From Lachnospiraceae bacterium (lineage in GTDB: Bacteria; Bacillota; Clostridia; Lachnospirales; Lachnospiraceae): a stretch of DNA of 64,000 nt. The position numbers were made by a program, and so were the translations under genes. Positions 16,652 through 25,560 of this stretch are shown in pieces. Each line of letters starts with the position of its first letter. The stretch's first letter is position 1. The DNA lies in assembly GCA_910575035.1 (NCBI GenBank), contig CAJTDL010000019.1, positions 38,748-102,747 on the forward strand, written 5' to 3'. Under the pieces are notes generated by a model. That model searched no databases. It was not told where the DNA came from and saw only the letters and a program-made list of their open reading frames with translations.

Positions 16652-18158
16652 GCGTACAGGGAATGCCGAAGGCGGCAGTATTACGCTGTTTTTAGCTTTA
16701 ACCCTGACCCTTGTTTTGTCTTTTTGCTTTTCTCTGTTGGAGGCGGCAAGGGTTCAGGGGCTTTCCCATATGGCGCAGCGAAGGATGCAGATGGATTTGG
16801 AATCTGCCTTTGGAGAATATAATGCAGCCTTGTGGCAGGATTATCAATTATTGTTTCTGGATGGGAGCTATGGAACAGGACAGTTGGATCTGGCTTTGTT
16901 GGAAGGGCATATAATGGAGGAGTCAGATTTGGAACAGAAGGGCGTCAATTTTTTTCAGATGGGATTAAAAAGCATAGAGGTGGCAGGGTATACCCTGTCT
17001 ACAGACCACCAGGGAAATGCCTTTAAGGTTCAGGCCTGTCATGCAGCCCAGGAGCAGCTTGCCGCAGGGGCGGCCGATGCTTTAAAGGAAAAGCTGGAAA
17101 TGGGAGAAAAAATGGCAGCGGAAAAAGAGGGCATAGGGCAGAAATGGAATCAGGCAAAGGATGCAGTGCTAGATGCAGAGAGAATAGATGAACAGAAAAA
17201 TAGTATCCCAGAAGAAATGCCAGGGGAGGCCGGGAAAGGCAATTCCCAAAAGGGGGAGAAAGAACTGCCAGAAAATCCAATAAAAGCCGTAGATATGTTG
17301 AAAACATCACCCATTTTATCTGTGGTTGTGGAAAACCCGGCAGAGATTTCTGGTAAAGCCATTTCAACGTTGGAATCCTTGGGAAAACGAAAAAAAGAGG
17401 CGGGAAATTTGGAGAAAACGAAACAGGGGAGTTGGGAAAAGATGTGGTTTTTGCAGTATCTGAATGGCTATTATTCTTGTTTTACAGGAGCAGGGGAAAA
17501 GGGAGGGAAAGGCCATGCTTTGGATTATGAGCTAGAATACTGTATTGCAGGAAAGAACAGCGATGCAAAAAATCTGGAAAAGGTAGTGAAGGAATTGCTG
17601 CTGATCCGGGAGGCAGGGAATTTTACAACGATTATGCAGGATAGCAAAAAGCAGGCGCTGGCGTTGGAAATGGCAGCGGCAGCCGTTGGGTTTACGGGGC
17701 TTGTGCCATTGGTAGAAGCAGTAAAATTAGGGATTCTTCTGGCCTGGAGTTATATAGAGAGCATTCTGGATCTGCGCTCCCTTCTGGCAGGCGGGATAGT
17801 GCCATTGGTGAAAAAGCCATCCGACTGGAAAAGTGACATATCCTTGGGATGGAAGTCATTGGAGCAAAAAAAGGAAGGGGCAGGGGAAGCAGAGGATGGA
17901 TGGGGGTATCGGGAGTATCTGCTGCTTTTGCTGTTGCTTGTGAAAGAGGGTACCTTAGTATACCGTGCGATGGATGTGGTAGAGCAAAATATAAGGCTGC
18001 TGCCAGAAGGAAAAAATTTTCGCATGGATCATCAGCTTTATCGTGTGAAGGCAGAAGGATTGTATGTATCGCAGCCTTTATTTCTGGGATTTTTGACAGT
18101 GGGGAAAAAGGTGGATGGGGCCTACCATTTTTATCCTGGTTATGATTTTTCATATTGA
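16635..18158 (+). CDS. DUF5702-type protein of the Tad locus
   Basis: The 507-residue protein starts with a TadG/TadE-like membrane anchor (GSITLFLALTLTLVLSFCFS, residues 14-36) and a helical segment (QRRMQMDLESAFGEYNAALW, then YQLLFLDGSYG) characteristic of the family annotated as DUF5702 in clostridial Tad loci. The rest is extracytoplasmic, Lys/Glu-rich and largely helical, with another hydrophobic patch near residue 350-375 (GFTGLVPLVEAVKLGILLAW). A role as a large minor pseudopilin is inferred from position and anchor. It overlaps flp by 17 bp, which argues for coupled expression. Confidence 0.75.
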   Translation: MPRRSERTGNAEGGSITLFLALTLTLVLSFCFSLLEAARVQGLSHMAQRRMQMDLESAFGEYNAALWQDYQLLFLDGSYGTGQLDLALLEGHIMEESDLEQKGVNFFQMGLKSIEVAGYTLSTDHQGNAFKVQACHAAQEQLAAGAADALKEKLEMGEKMAAEKEGIGQKWNQAKDAVLDAERIDEQKNSIPEEMPGEAGKGNSQKGEKELPENPIKAVDMLKTSPILSVVVENPAEISGKAISTLESLGKRKKEAGNLEKTKQGSWEKMWFLQYLNGYYSCFTGAGEKGGKGHALDYELEYCIAGKNSDAKNLEKVVKELLLIREAGNFTTIMQDSKKQALALEMAAAAVGFTGLVPLVEAVKLGILLAWSYIESILDLRSLLAGGIVPLVKKPSDWKSDISLGWKSLEQKKEGAGEAEDGWGYREYLLLLLLLVKEGTLVYRAMDVVEQNIRLLPEGKNFRMDHQLYRVKAEGLYVSQPLFLGFLTVGKKVDGAYHFYPGYDFSY

Positions 18159-18168
18159 CCATAGGAAA

Positions 18169-18274
18169 GGAGCGTGTTAGAAAGTGCCTCGTATAGAAGG
18201 AAAGGAAAATGTAAAAATCTCTCTCAGGCACAATGGCATTACAGAAAAAACAGAGGCACTTTTTTACACGCTCC
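18169..18274 (+). promoter_or_regulatory. 22-bp inverted repeat enclosing the TadE-like start codon
   Basis: The left arm 18169-18190 and right arm 18253-18274 are reverse complements at 20 of 22 positions, with a 62-nt loop. The left arm contains the GGAG ribosome binding site and the GTG start codon of the next gene; the right arm lies in its coding sequence. In mRNA the stem would hide the initiation region. Confidence 0.7.
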
Positions 18275-19059
18275 TGAATGGGCGGTTCCTGCGTAAGGGA
18301 TGGAGGAAGGGTGCCAGAATTTCCCACAAGGCTTCCCTGGACGGAAGTTTTACATTAGAAGCGGCGCTGTCATTGCCAATCTTTCTTTTTGCCGTAGGAA
18401 TGGTGTTATATTTGTTTGTAATAATGCAGGTGCAGTATATAGTGGGGAATGCCCTGGACCAGGCAGTGGCAGAAACAGCTTTGCTTCGGGAAGCCTCAGA
18501 AAGTAAAGTCAAAAATCTGGTGAAAGCAGCCTTTTATGAAGAGATTATAAACCAGAATTGCCCCATATCCTGTATTAAGCTTGGAATAGCAGGATTTTCC
18601 TGGCAAAACACAGAAGTAGATGAAAGCCATATCCAGGCACAGGTAACTTATCAGGTTTCATTTCCTTTTGGGTATTTTGGAAAACAAAAGGTAACATTAT
18701 CCAACCGATGCAGGATGCGCCGCTGGTCAGGAAACCAAGGGGGAAATGGTTCCAGCAAGAAGCAGGAATGGGTTTATATTACCCCTACAGATACCGTGTA
18801 CCACAGGACACGCGTCTGTACCCATTTAAAGCTTTCGATAAGGTCGGTTTCATCTGCTAATCAAAAGGAATTGAAAAAATATGCAGCCTGCGGGCACTGT
18901 ACAAAAGGGAAGAAAAAGGGGACTATTGTTTACATTACAGAGGAAGGCGATTGTTATCACTATGCCGTCAATTGCAGTGGCTTAAAGAGGACTATTTATA
19001 TGGTGCCCAAAAAAGAAACAAATGGAAGGCCGGCTTGCTTACGCTGCGGCGGAAAGTGA
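18184..19059 (+). CDS. TadE-like pseudopilin fused to two Cys-rich domains
   Basis: Residues 50-85 hold a TadE signature (DGSFTLEAALSLPIFLFAVG), and the following helical region is typical of minor pilins. The C-terminal 110 residues are two copies of a small Cys/His module: VYITPTDTVYHRTRVCTHL with YAACGHC, and VYITEEGDCYHYAVNCSGL with ACLRCGG. Each copy offers His and three Cys, resembling the short zinc-binding modules found at the ends of clostridial surface proteins. The fusion is unusual for TadE. The start is a GTG inside a 22-bp inverted repeat, giving a 50-residue N-terminal extension whose reality is uncertain. Confidence 0.7.
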   Translation: MPRIEGKENVKISLRHNGITEKTEALFYTLLNGRFLRKGWRKGARISHKASLDGSFTLEAALSLPIFLFAVGMVLYLFVIMQVQYIVGNALDQAVAETALLREASESKVKNLVKAAFYEEIINQNCPISCIKLGIAGFSWQNTEVDESHIQAQVTYQVSFPFGYFGKQKVTLSNRCRMRRWSGNQGGNGSSKKQEWVYITPTDTVYHRTRVCTHLKLSIRSVSSANQKELKKYAACGHCTKGKKKGTIVYITEEGDCYHYAVNCSGLKRTIYMVPKKETNGRPACLRCGGK

Positions 19060-19148
19060 AAGGCAAAAGCAGGGAGGCTTATCTGGTTTTGCAGGAATCG
19101 GATTTGGATTAAAAAACGTGCAAAGGAACAGGGATTGGAGAGGGTGTT

Positions 19149-19574
19149 ATGCAAAGATATATATTATTGGGCTTGTTGGGGCTGTGCACTTGGGAGGACT
19201 GGAAAAAGAAAGAACTGACAGTGATAAATATCCTGTTGTTTGGGATTGGCGGTATGATGCTGCACCTGATTTTTCCTGTTTGCTCGATTTACAGTATCTT
19301 ATGGGGAATTTCTCTGGGGGCGGCAGTGATGGCCATGAGCTGGGCCAGCCGGGGCAGTATTGGGATGGGAGATGGAATCCTTCTTATGGTAACTGGCGTA
19401 TATCTGGGGGGTGCAGCAAATTTGGAATTATTTTTAATAGGGCTTTTATTTTCTGCCCTGTGGGCTATGGTGCTTGTAGTATTTTGTAAAAAGAAAGGAA
19501 AAGAACAGATTGCCTTTGTTCCATTTTTATTGGTTTCCTATGTTACGATGCTGCTTAGGTGGCAGCTATGGTAA
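19149..19574 (+). CDS. Second prepilin peptidase (A24 family)
   Basis: The 141-residue membrane protein carries WEDWKKKELTVINILLFG (first catalytic Asp followed by the Lys/Asn pattern) and GSIGMGDGILLMVTG (second Asp in GMGD). It has five hydrophobic segments. Like TadV it should process prepilins, perhaps the TadE-like proteins beside it. Having two such peptidases in one Tad locus suggests division of labour between Flp and pseudopilin substrates. GGAGAGG precedes the ATG; the end overlaps the next gene (ATGGTAA). Confidence 0.8.
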   Translation: MQRYILLGLLGLCTWEDWKKKELTVINILLFGIGGMMLHLIFPVCSIYSILWGISLGAAVMAMSWASRGSIGMGDGILLMVTGVYLGGAANLELFLIGLLFSALWAMVLVVFCKKKGKEQIAFVPFLLVSYVTMLLRWQLW

Positions 19575-19804
19575 GCGAAAATAAGAAATGGTGGGAAAGC
19601 TATCCCAAGGCGCAGGGAAGTTTTACCGTGGAAGCAGCCCTTGTATTGCCCATTGTGCTGTTTTGTATTTTTTATTTACTGAACCAGGGAATAGAGCTGT
19701 ATTGCGGGACAGTGGAGATCGCAGAAAATCAGGGAATTTGGGAAAGCTTTGATCCAGCCGGGCGTTTTCGTCAATTGGAATTACTGGGGAAGTTTTTAAA
19801 GTAA
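19568..19804 (+). CDS. Small TadE-like pseudopilin
   Basis: The 78-residue protein has the motif GSFTVEAALVLPIVLFCIFY near residue 18, followed by a short helical tail. This is the same GSFT-[VL]-EAAL signature as in the larger TadE-like protein upstream, so both probably share a processing enzyme. The ATG lies within the stop region of the peptidase gene, so translation is likely coupled. The FHA gene follows within 50 bp. Confidence 0.7.
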   Translation: MVSENKKWWESYPKAQGSFTVEAALVLPIVLFCIFYLLNQGIELYCGTVEIAENQGIWESFDPAGRFRQLELLGKFLK

Positions 19805-19849
19805 TTGGAGGCGGCCGGGCTGGGAGCCAGCAGCAAGAGGGAGGGAAAA

Positions 19850-21664
19850 TTGGAAGTTACTTACAGGAGGAATTTATATAAAAGCTATATGTGCATTAAG
19901 GCACAGAAAGATATCTGGGAAGAATATGAATTGCATATGTTGGAAAAGCAGAAAATACCAGGTCTTTTGCCAATGCAGACGACAGTTATAGAAGGATTGC
20001 AGTCTTATCTTTATGAAATCAGTGGGAAACAGCAGATTGAAGACTATCTTGCAGGAAAGAAAATAGATTTTGCCATACTGCAGAGGTTGTTGTTTTCCAT
20101 TCAGGGACTATGTAAGGTTTTGCCAGATTATCTGTTGCGGGAGGAAGGGCTGTCCCTGGAGTTCCGGTTTATTTATGTGAATCTGGAGGATGGAAGCCTG
20201 TATTTTACATACCTTCCTTTTGGGAAAAAGAATCTTCCAGAAGCCTTTGGGGAATTTATGGAGCAGGTGCTGCGAAAAATTAATCATCAGGATCGGACAG
20301 CCACTGATCTGGCTTATCAGATTTACCAGATGTCCACCAAGGAAAATGCTAACATAGGGCAGATGTTGGCAGCTGCATTGGGGAAACAAGATATGGAAGA
20401 TTATTTTCCAAAAGCCAAAGGGCAGAGGTATGGGGAGCAGGACAGCACAGGAAAAAAGAGGTATGGGGATGTATCTTCTGGCAGTCCAGAAACTCTTGAA
20501 AAGGCAGGGAAGGAGAGGGAAGAAAAGAAGGGGAAATGGCATAAGTTTGCAGAATCATTGCCATTATTTTTGAAAGAATCCTTTTTGTTATCCCATATAC
20601 CAAGAAAGGAAACAGCCGGCCAGGGCAAAGTATTTCAAAAGGCAGAAGAAGAAAAGATAGGAAAAGATAGGAAGTTCACAGGAGAATGGATTTTAAAGCG
20701 TATTCCAGAAAAGGGTTTTTTGGAAAAAGCAGAGAGGGAGCAGATTCAGAAAATTTCCAGAAGGTATTTTGAAAAGGAAGAAATTCATGCAGAGTCAGAA
20801 AGGGCGAAGGCGCAAGGTATCCTTAAGGTTTATGGCCAGGAGGGAACGCCTGGGAAGAAGCCAGTAAAAAGGAAGGTCAGGGAAATTTCAGAGGAATGCC
20901 TGCAGGAAATAGATTTAGAACAAGTGCCTGAACGAAAGCCTATCAGTATCCGGGAAATTCCCAAAGAACCTTTGCAGAAAGCAGGGATTGAGAAAAAGCC
21001 AGAGAATAAGCCAGTCCGGGGAATCCCCAAAGAGTATTTCTGTGAACCGGATTTTGTGCAGGAGCCGGAGGGCAGACTTAACCAAGGCGTTCCAAGGGAA
21101 GATATCCCTGGGGAAGAAGACGCCAATACAGCATCTGAAAAAATCCAGGTGAAAGAATTGCTTCAAGGATTACCTCAAGATATTTTGCCGGAAAACGCAG
21201 AAAAGAATGCAGATGCAGACAAACAGAAAAAAGAACGGAGCTGGCTTAGTGGAAAGCGAAAAGGAGGAGGCCTTCCTCCTTCGTTGCCCGCTGCCAACAA
21301 AACAAAAGACAGCATGCCCAAAGAGCCATTATGGCATGCCACAGAAATTCTGGTGGACTTTGCCCATCAGCCAGAGGGGATCCTGGTGTATCAGGGGGCT
21401 CATGGATGTGGAGATATTTTTATAGAAGGAACAGAATTTCTGCTGGGGAAAAATAAAGAACAGGTAAACGGCGTAATAGATGCAAGAGGGGTCAGCCGCC
21501 TGCATGCCAGGATTGTCCGGGAAGGCGGCATATATTATATAGAAGATTTAAATTCTACAAATGGGACATACTTGAATGGAGTGCCTTTGGAATACCATCA
21601 AAAGATGGAGCTGTGCAAAGATGACCATATTCGTTTCGGCGGTGAGGAATATGTGTTTTGTTGA
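19850..21664 (+). CDS. DUF6382-FHA domain protein ending the Tad operon
   Basis: The 604-residue protein has three parts. Residues 1-180 match the DUF6382 type (LEFRFIYVNLEDGSLYFTYL, EAFGEFMEQVLRKINHQD). A basic/acidic linker (180-480) contains degenerate motifs such as REIPKEPLQKAG, RGIPKEYFCEPD and QGVPREDIPG. The C-terminal FHA domain (residues 510-604) shows FLLGKN, GVSRLHARIV and IEDLNSTNGTYLNG, with the Ser/His and Asn residues that bind phosphothreonine. FHA proteins of this kind often sit with Tad loci and may link assembly to Ser/Thr kinase signalling. The TTG at 19850 follows GGGAGGG; an upstream TTG at 19805 is also possible. Confidence 0.75.
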   Translation: MEVTYRRNLYKSYMCIKAQKDIWEEYELHMLEKQKIPGLLPMQTTVIEGLQSYLYEISGKQQIEDYLAGKKIDFAILQRLLFSIQGLCKVLPDYLLREEGLSLEFRFIYVNLEDGSLYFTYLPFGKKNLPEAFGEFMEQVLRKINHQDRTATDLAYQIYQMSTKENANIGQMLAAALGKQDMEDYFPKAKGQRYGEQDSTGKKRYGDVSSGSPETLEKAGKEREEKKGKWHKFAESLPLFLKESFLLSHIPRKETAGQGKVFQKAEEEKIGKDRKFTGEWILKRIPEKGFLEKAEREQIQKISRRYFEKEEIHAESERAKAQGILKVYGQEGTPGKKPVKRKVREISEECLQEIDLEQVPERKPISIREIPKEPLQKAGIEKKPENKPVRGIPKEYFCEPDFVQEPEGRLNQGVPREDIPGEEDANTASEKIQVKELLQGLPQDILPENAEKNADADKQKKERSWLSGKRKGGGLPPSLPAANKTKDSMPKEPLWHATEILVDFAHQPEGILVYQGAHGCGDIFIEGTEFLLGKNKEQVNGVIDARGVSRLHARIVREGGIYYIEDLNSTNGTYLNGVPLEYHQKMELCKDDHIRFGGEEYVFC

Positions 21665-21732
21665 AATAAGGATTGATTTTGCCTTCAAAAATTTATATAC
21701 TATGTATTAATGAAAAATTTGGAGGACTTAGT

Positions 21733-22725
21733 ATGAAAGTTAATATTTATTATGGGGGGCGTGGGTTATTGGATGACCCCACATCCTATGTGATTGATAA
21801 AATGCAGGAGGTACTGGCAGAGCTTCGGGTAGAGGTAGAGCGTTTTAATATTTTTGAACATAAAAATAGCATCTCTACCCTGCCCCAGACAATGAAGGAG
21901 GCAGATGGCATTATCCTGGCCACGACAGTGGAGTGGCTGGGGATTGGCGGATATATGCAGCAGTTTTTGGATGCCTGCTGGCTGTATGGGGATAAGGAAA
22001 AGTTTGCCACGACTTACATGCAGCCAATCGTTATGTCTACCACCTATGGAGAACGGGAGGCAGAAATTACCCTTGCCAGCGCATGGGAAATGCTGGGGGG
22101 GCTTCCCTGCGGCGGCCTGTGCGGATATGTGGAGAATCTGGCTTCCTTTCGGATGAACCATGACTATACGGTGATTATTGAGAAAAAAGCTGAAAACCTT
22201 TATCGCGCCATTTCCCAGAAGCGGAAGAGCCTTCCCAACAGCAACCAGGCAGTAAAGCAGTCCATATTGCGTACCCAGCAGCTGGAGCTGACCCCACAGG
22301 AAAGTGAGCAGCTGTCCAAATATGCCTCCAATGATCTCTATGTGAAAAAGCAGAAAGAGGATATTGAGGAATTGAGCAATATGTTTAAGGATATGCTGGG
22401 ACAGTCCAAGGAGGATGAAGACACTGCCTATCTGATGGAACTGGAAGCGCATTTTGTCCCTCAGGAGAATTTTTCTGTAACGTATCTGTTTATGATTGAT
22501 GGAAAGAAAAAGCCTTTGATTATAGAAGTCCACAATGATGAGCTTCAGGTGCATTATGGCCAGGGGGAGAAGGTAGATGTCTATACAAAGATGGCACCTA
22601 TGGTAATGGATGGCATTATCCAAGGCAGGATGACATTCCAGAGAGCCTTTATGACAGGGGAAATGACAGCAAAAGGGAATTTGAAGAACCTGAAAATGTT
22701 AGATCAAATCTTTAAATTCAATTAG
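21733..22725 (+). CDS. Flavodoxin-like/SCP2 domain protein
   Basis: The N-terminal half is a flavodoxin/NADPH-quinone reductase-like fold (MKVNIYYGGRGLLDDPTSYV, EADGIILATTVEWLGIGGYM, MSTTYGEREAEITLASAWEM). The C-terminal 100 residues (SVTYLFMIDGKKKPLIIEV, DVYTKMAPMVMDGIIQGRMT, GEMTAKGNLKNLKMLDQIF) form an SCP2 sterol-carrier domain. The combination is common in Lachnospiraceae but not characterised; a lipid- or FMN-linked redox role is inferred from the domains. GGAGGACTTAGT precedes the ATG. It is 68 bp after the FHA gene but probably not part of the pilus system. Confidence 0.7.
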   Translation: MKVNIYYGGRGLLDDPTSYVIDKMQEVLAELRVEVERFNIFEHKNSISTLPQTMKEADGIILATTVEWLGIGGYMQQFLDACWLYGDKEKFATTYMQPIVMSTTYGEREAEITLASAWEMLGGLPCGGLCGYVENLASFRMNHDYTVIIEKKAENLYRAISQKRKSLPNSNQAVKQSILRTQQLELTPQESEQLSKYASNDLYVKKQKEDIEELSNMFKDMLGQSKEDEDTAYLMELEAHFVPQENFSVTYLFMIDGKKKPLIIEVHNDELQVHYGQGEKVDVYTKMAPMVMDGIIQGRMTFQRAFMTGEMTAKGNLKNLKMLDQIFKFN

Positions 22726-22780
22726 GGAGCCAGGAGCCCATCAGCAGTTATCTGTAGAAAAGCATTACTTCAATATGCAT

Positions 22781-22908
22781 AACTGTTCAGTACCTTCACA
22801 GTTACTATGTAAAATCCATTTTAAACGCCTTGGGCGATGGGATTTTGCACATCGGCATCACGTTCTCATGGCATCAGCAGCAAGTGCTTCGGACTGTACT
22901 GAACAGTT
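22781..22908. mobile_element. MITE-like element with 13-bp perfect terminal inverted repeats
   Basis: AACTGTTCAGTAC at 22781-22793 is the exact reverse complement of 22896-22908. The 128-bp element has no coding capacity and lies between the flavodoxin/SCP2 gene and the HIT gene. Confidence 0.6.
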
Positions 22909-22979
22909 GCCAATACATACTAAGTTTATAGTTAGAATTACTTTATTATTTGCGCAAAGCGTATGACAGGAGGAAGGAC

Positions 22980-23402
22980 ATGAAAGATTCAAATTGTATT
23001 TTTTGTAAAATTGCAACAGGGGAAATTCCATCCAAAACCATTTATGAGGATCAAGAATTTCGTGTTATCCTGGATATCAGCCCAGCCACAAAGGGACATG
23101 CTTTGATTATCCCAAAGGAGCATTATGCCAATATTTATGAGCTTTCGGACGAAATGGCAGGCAAGGTGATGGTTCTTGCGAAAAAGCTGGCATCCCATAT
23201 GACCGAGACTTTGGGTTGTGACGGCTTTAACCTGGTGCAGAACAATGGGGAGGTAGCGGGGCAGACGGTATTCCATTTTCATATGCACCTGATTCCCAGA
23301 TACCAGGGAGATGGCAATCAGGATAAGATCTGTTGGAACCATTTAGAGCTTTCCCAGGAAGAGCTGGATGGAATCTACCAGAGGCTAATCACAGAAGTGT
23401 AA
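22980..23402 (+). CDS. HIT family nucleotide-binding hydrolase
   Basis: The 140-residue protein has the HIT signature HFHMHLIP (His-x-His-x-His) near residue 99 and the N-terminal CIFCKIATGEIPSKTIYED typical of Hint-like proteins. These enzymes hydrolyse adenosine phosphoramidates or related nucleotidyl compounds in the cytoplasm. Length and motif spacing are normal. The ATG follows AGGAGGAAGGAC. It stands alone between a MITE-like element and the pgi promoter. Confidence 0.9.
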   Translation: MKDSNCIFCKIATGEIPSKTIYEDQEFRVILDISPATKGHALIIPKEHYANIYELSDEMAGKVMVLAKKLASHMTETLGCDGFNLVQNNGEVAGQTVFHFHMHLIPRYQGDGNQDKICWNHLELSQEELDGIYQRLITEV

Positions 23403-23425
23403 GGCCAGAGAAGAAAAGGAAAATG

Positions 23426-23454
23426 TTGACTAAATTTCCATGTTTTGCTAAAAT
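23426..23454 (+). promoter_or_regulatory. SigA-type promoter of pgi
   Basis: TTGACT (23426-23431), a 17-bp spacer and TAAAAT (23449-23454) lie 54 bp before the pgi ATG. Confidence 0.65.
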
Positions 23455-23507
23455 ATTTTGTATAGAATCTACAAAAATTATTATAAAAAGAAAAAGGAGT
23501 GACAATC

Positions 23508-24854
23508 ATGGGAAAAGTTACGCTTGACTACAAAAAAGCAGCTGGTTTTATCAGCCAGGAGGAAGTCTCCTATATGGAGAAATTAGTGGAGGATTCCAGG
23601 AAACTGTTAGTTTCTAAAACAGGAGCAGGAAATGACTTCCTGGGGTGGCTGGATCTGCCAGTGGATTACGATAAAGAGGAGTTTGCCAGGATTAAGAAGG
23701 CAGCCGCCAAGATTCAGGGAGATTCCGAGGTGTTAGTGGTTATTGGGATCGGCGGGTCTTATTTGGGAGCCAGAGCTGCTATTGAGTTTTTGCGCCATGG
23801 ATTTTATAACAACTTATCCAAAGAAGCACGCAAGACGCCAGAGATTTATTATGCTGGGAATAGCATCAGCAGTTCATACCTTGCAGGTTTGCTGGAAGTG
23901 ATCGGCGACAGGGATTTTTCTGTGAATGTAATTTCTAAATCAGGGACAACAACAGAGCCAGCCATTGCGTTCCGTGTATTCAAAGAGCTTTTGGAGAAGA
24001 AATATGGAAAAGAAGAAGCTGCTAAAAGAATTTATGCCACCACAGACAAGGCAAGAGGAGCGCTGAAGAACCTTGCTACAGAGGAAGGCTATGAGACATT
24101 TGTTGTTCCAGACGATGTAGGCGGGCGTTTCTCTGTATTGACAGCCGTTGGCCTGTTGCCCATTGCAGCCAGTGGGGCAGATATTGATAAATTAATGGAA
24201 GGCGCTGCAGCAGGGCGCGATCTGGCTTTGAATAAGCCTTTTACAGAAAATGACGCTATGCAGTATGCGGCTATGCGGAATATCCTTTTGAGGAAAGGAA
24301 AGGCAGTGGAGGTTCTTGCCAATTATGAACCAAGCCTGCATTATGTATCAGAATGGTGGAAGCAGCTTTATGGAGAAAGCGAAGGCAAAGACCAGAAGGG
24401 TATTTTCCCGGCTTCTGTAGATTTGACAACGGATCTTCATTCTATGGGACAGTTTATTCAGGACGGCGCAAGGATTATGTTTGAGACTGTTATGAATGTG
24501 GAGCAATCCCGCAGCACCATAGAGATTCATGAAGAGCCAGTAGATCTGGACGGCTTGAATTACCTTGCAGGCAAGGATATGGATTTTGTAAATAAAAATG
24601 CCATGAACGGCACAATCTTGGCTCATACAGATGGAAATGTGCCGAATCTGGTGGTGAATATTCCAGAGCAGAATGAATTTTATTTGGGTGAGTTATTCTA
24701 TTTCTTTGAATTTGCCTGCGGTTTAAGCGGATACCTCTTAGGCGTGAATCCATTTAACCAGCCAGGGGTGGAGAGTTATAAGCGGAATATGTTTGCATTG
24801 CTTGGCAAGCCAGGTTATGAAGCAGAACGTGAGGAATTGTTGAAACGTCTTTAA
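23508..24854 (+). CDS. pgi: Glucose-6-phosphate isomerase
   Basis: The 448-residue enzyme interconverts glucose-6-phosphate and fructose-6-phosphate in glycolysis. The sequence shows [19 protein letters not shown], the phosphate-binding [13 protein letters not shown], and [12 protein letters not shown], with the compact length of Firmicute Pgi proteins. The ATG at 23508 follows AAAAAGGAG; the codon at 23499 is too close to that site. A single promoter upstream and a repeat-filled gap downstream indicate a monocistronic unit. Confidence 0.95.
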   Translation: MGKVTLDYKKAAGFISQEEVSYMEKLVEDSRKLLVSKTGAGNDFLGWLDLPVDYDKEEFARIKKAAAKIQGDSEVLVVIGIGGSYLGARAAIEFLRHGFYNNLSKEARKTPEIYYAGNSISSSYLAGLLEVIGDRDFSVNVISKSGTTTEPAIAFRVFKELLEKKYGKEEAAKRIYATTDKARGALKNLATEEGYETFVVPDDVGGRFSVLTAVGLLPIAASGADIDKLMEGAAAGRDLALNKPFTENDAMQYAAMRNILLRKGKAVEVLANYEPSLHYVSEWWKQLYGESEGKDQKGIFPASVDLTTDLHSMGQFIQDGARIMFETVMNVEQSRSTIEIHEEPVDLDGLNYLAGKDMDFVNKNAMNGTILAHTDGNVPNLVVNIPEQNEFYLGELFYFFEFACGLSGYLLGVNPFNQPGVESYKRNMFALLGKPGYEAEREELLKRL

Positions 24855-24894
24855 TTTGGATGGCCAGTAATTTAGCAGGAGTGGCAATCGGGAC

Positions 24895-25129
24895 GCTGGA
24901 TGCAAAAGCTTTTCCCTGTTGTGTTCCGGTCTCCGAACAGCTGGAAGTTCTACGCTTTCTGCGTTAAAATTCTGGTATCTGTATGAATCGGCGCTTAGTC
25001 GCCATTCATGGCTCCATGCGCGTCTTTTGGGGACATCCATGTCCCCAAATCCTGGGTTTTGTGCACAAAGGAATAATTTCTGGCTTTTCTCCGAAATCAC
25101 AGCAGCAGGGAAAAGCTTGTGCATCCAGC
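24895..25129. mobile_element. MITE-like element with 24-bp terminal inverted repeats
   Basis: The end 24895-24918 (GCTGGATGC, then AAGCTTTTCCCTG) is the reverse complement of 25106-25129 at 23 of 24 positions. The interior holds two hairpins, including TTTGGGGACAT/ATGTCCCCAAA. No open frame has a ribosome binding site. A target-site duplication could not be assigned. Confidence 0.6.
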
Positions 25130-25316
25130 TGGTCTTGGATAGCGAAAGGATTATCAAAATACAAACTCCGCAGGACAGCGTGCACCGCTCTATTGGGCAT
25201 CTTTTTCATCGGCAAGGCGGTTTTTCGATAGCATAGCGTTGGCTGCGCCCAGAAAAGCCAACGCAGCAGAGGAGCGAATAGACAAGCAAAAATGTCAGTA
25301 TTTATTAGACAATGTA

Positions 25317-25483
25317 TTAGTATAACCCGCTCTAAATACCCCTATGTTTTGCTTGTCTATTTTCCTGATAGCACTGCTTCCCAAGCTTCAGCGTAGCCAC
25401 CGCTACGCCTGCGTTTGCGAAACAGCATTCTCATAAAAATATTCTGCGCCAAACATGAAGGTATTTGGCGCAGGTTATACTAG
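25317..25483. mobile_element. MITE-like element, copy 1 of a dispersed family
   Basis: Left end TTAGTATAACCCGC (25317-25340) and right end (25460-25483) are inverted repeats at 20 of 24 positions. The interior (TATGTTTTGCTTG, CAGCGTAGCCACC, ATTCTGCGCCAAAC) closely matches the region 32035-32205, giving two copies about 6.7 kb apart in the same orientation. Confidence 0.75.
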
Positions 25484-25560
25484 TGCTTGCACAAATAACG
25501 GTGAATACAGCACCTGCTATTTTTCACCGTTATTTAGGCAATTCTGTGCCAGTACACTAG
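25480..25560. repeat. 81-bp hairpin element abutting the MITE
   Basis: AAATAACGGTGAA (25493-25505) pairs perfectly with 25523-25535, and the outer CTAGTG (25480-25485) pairs with CACTAG (25555-25560). Its end TGTGCCAGTACAC recurs with one mismatch at the right end of the element at 32206-32403. Confidence 0.6.

Noticed and set aside
22775..22966. Short forward frame over the element at 22.8 kb
   Set aside because: It lies within the inverted-repeat element and lacks a start site.
24919..25236. Overlapping frames in the region after pgi
   Set aside because: They cover a hairpin-rich element; no ribosome binding site or protein-like composition.
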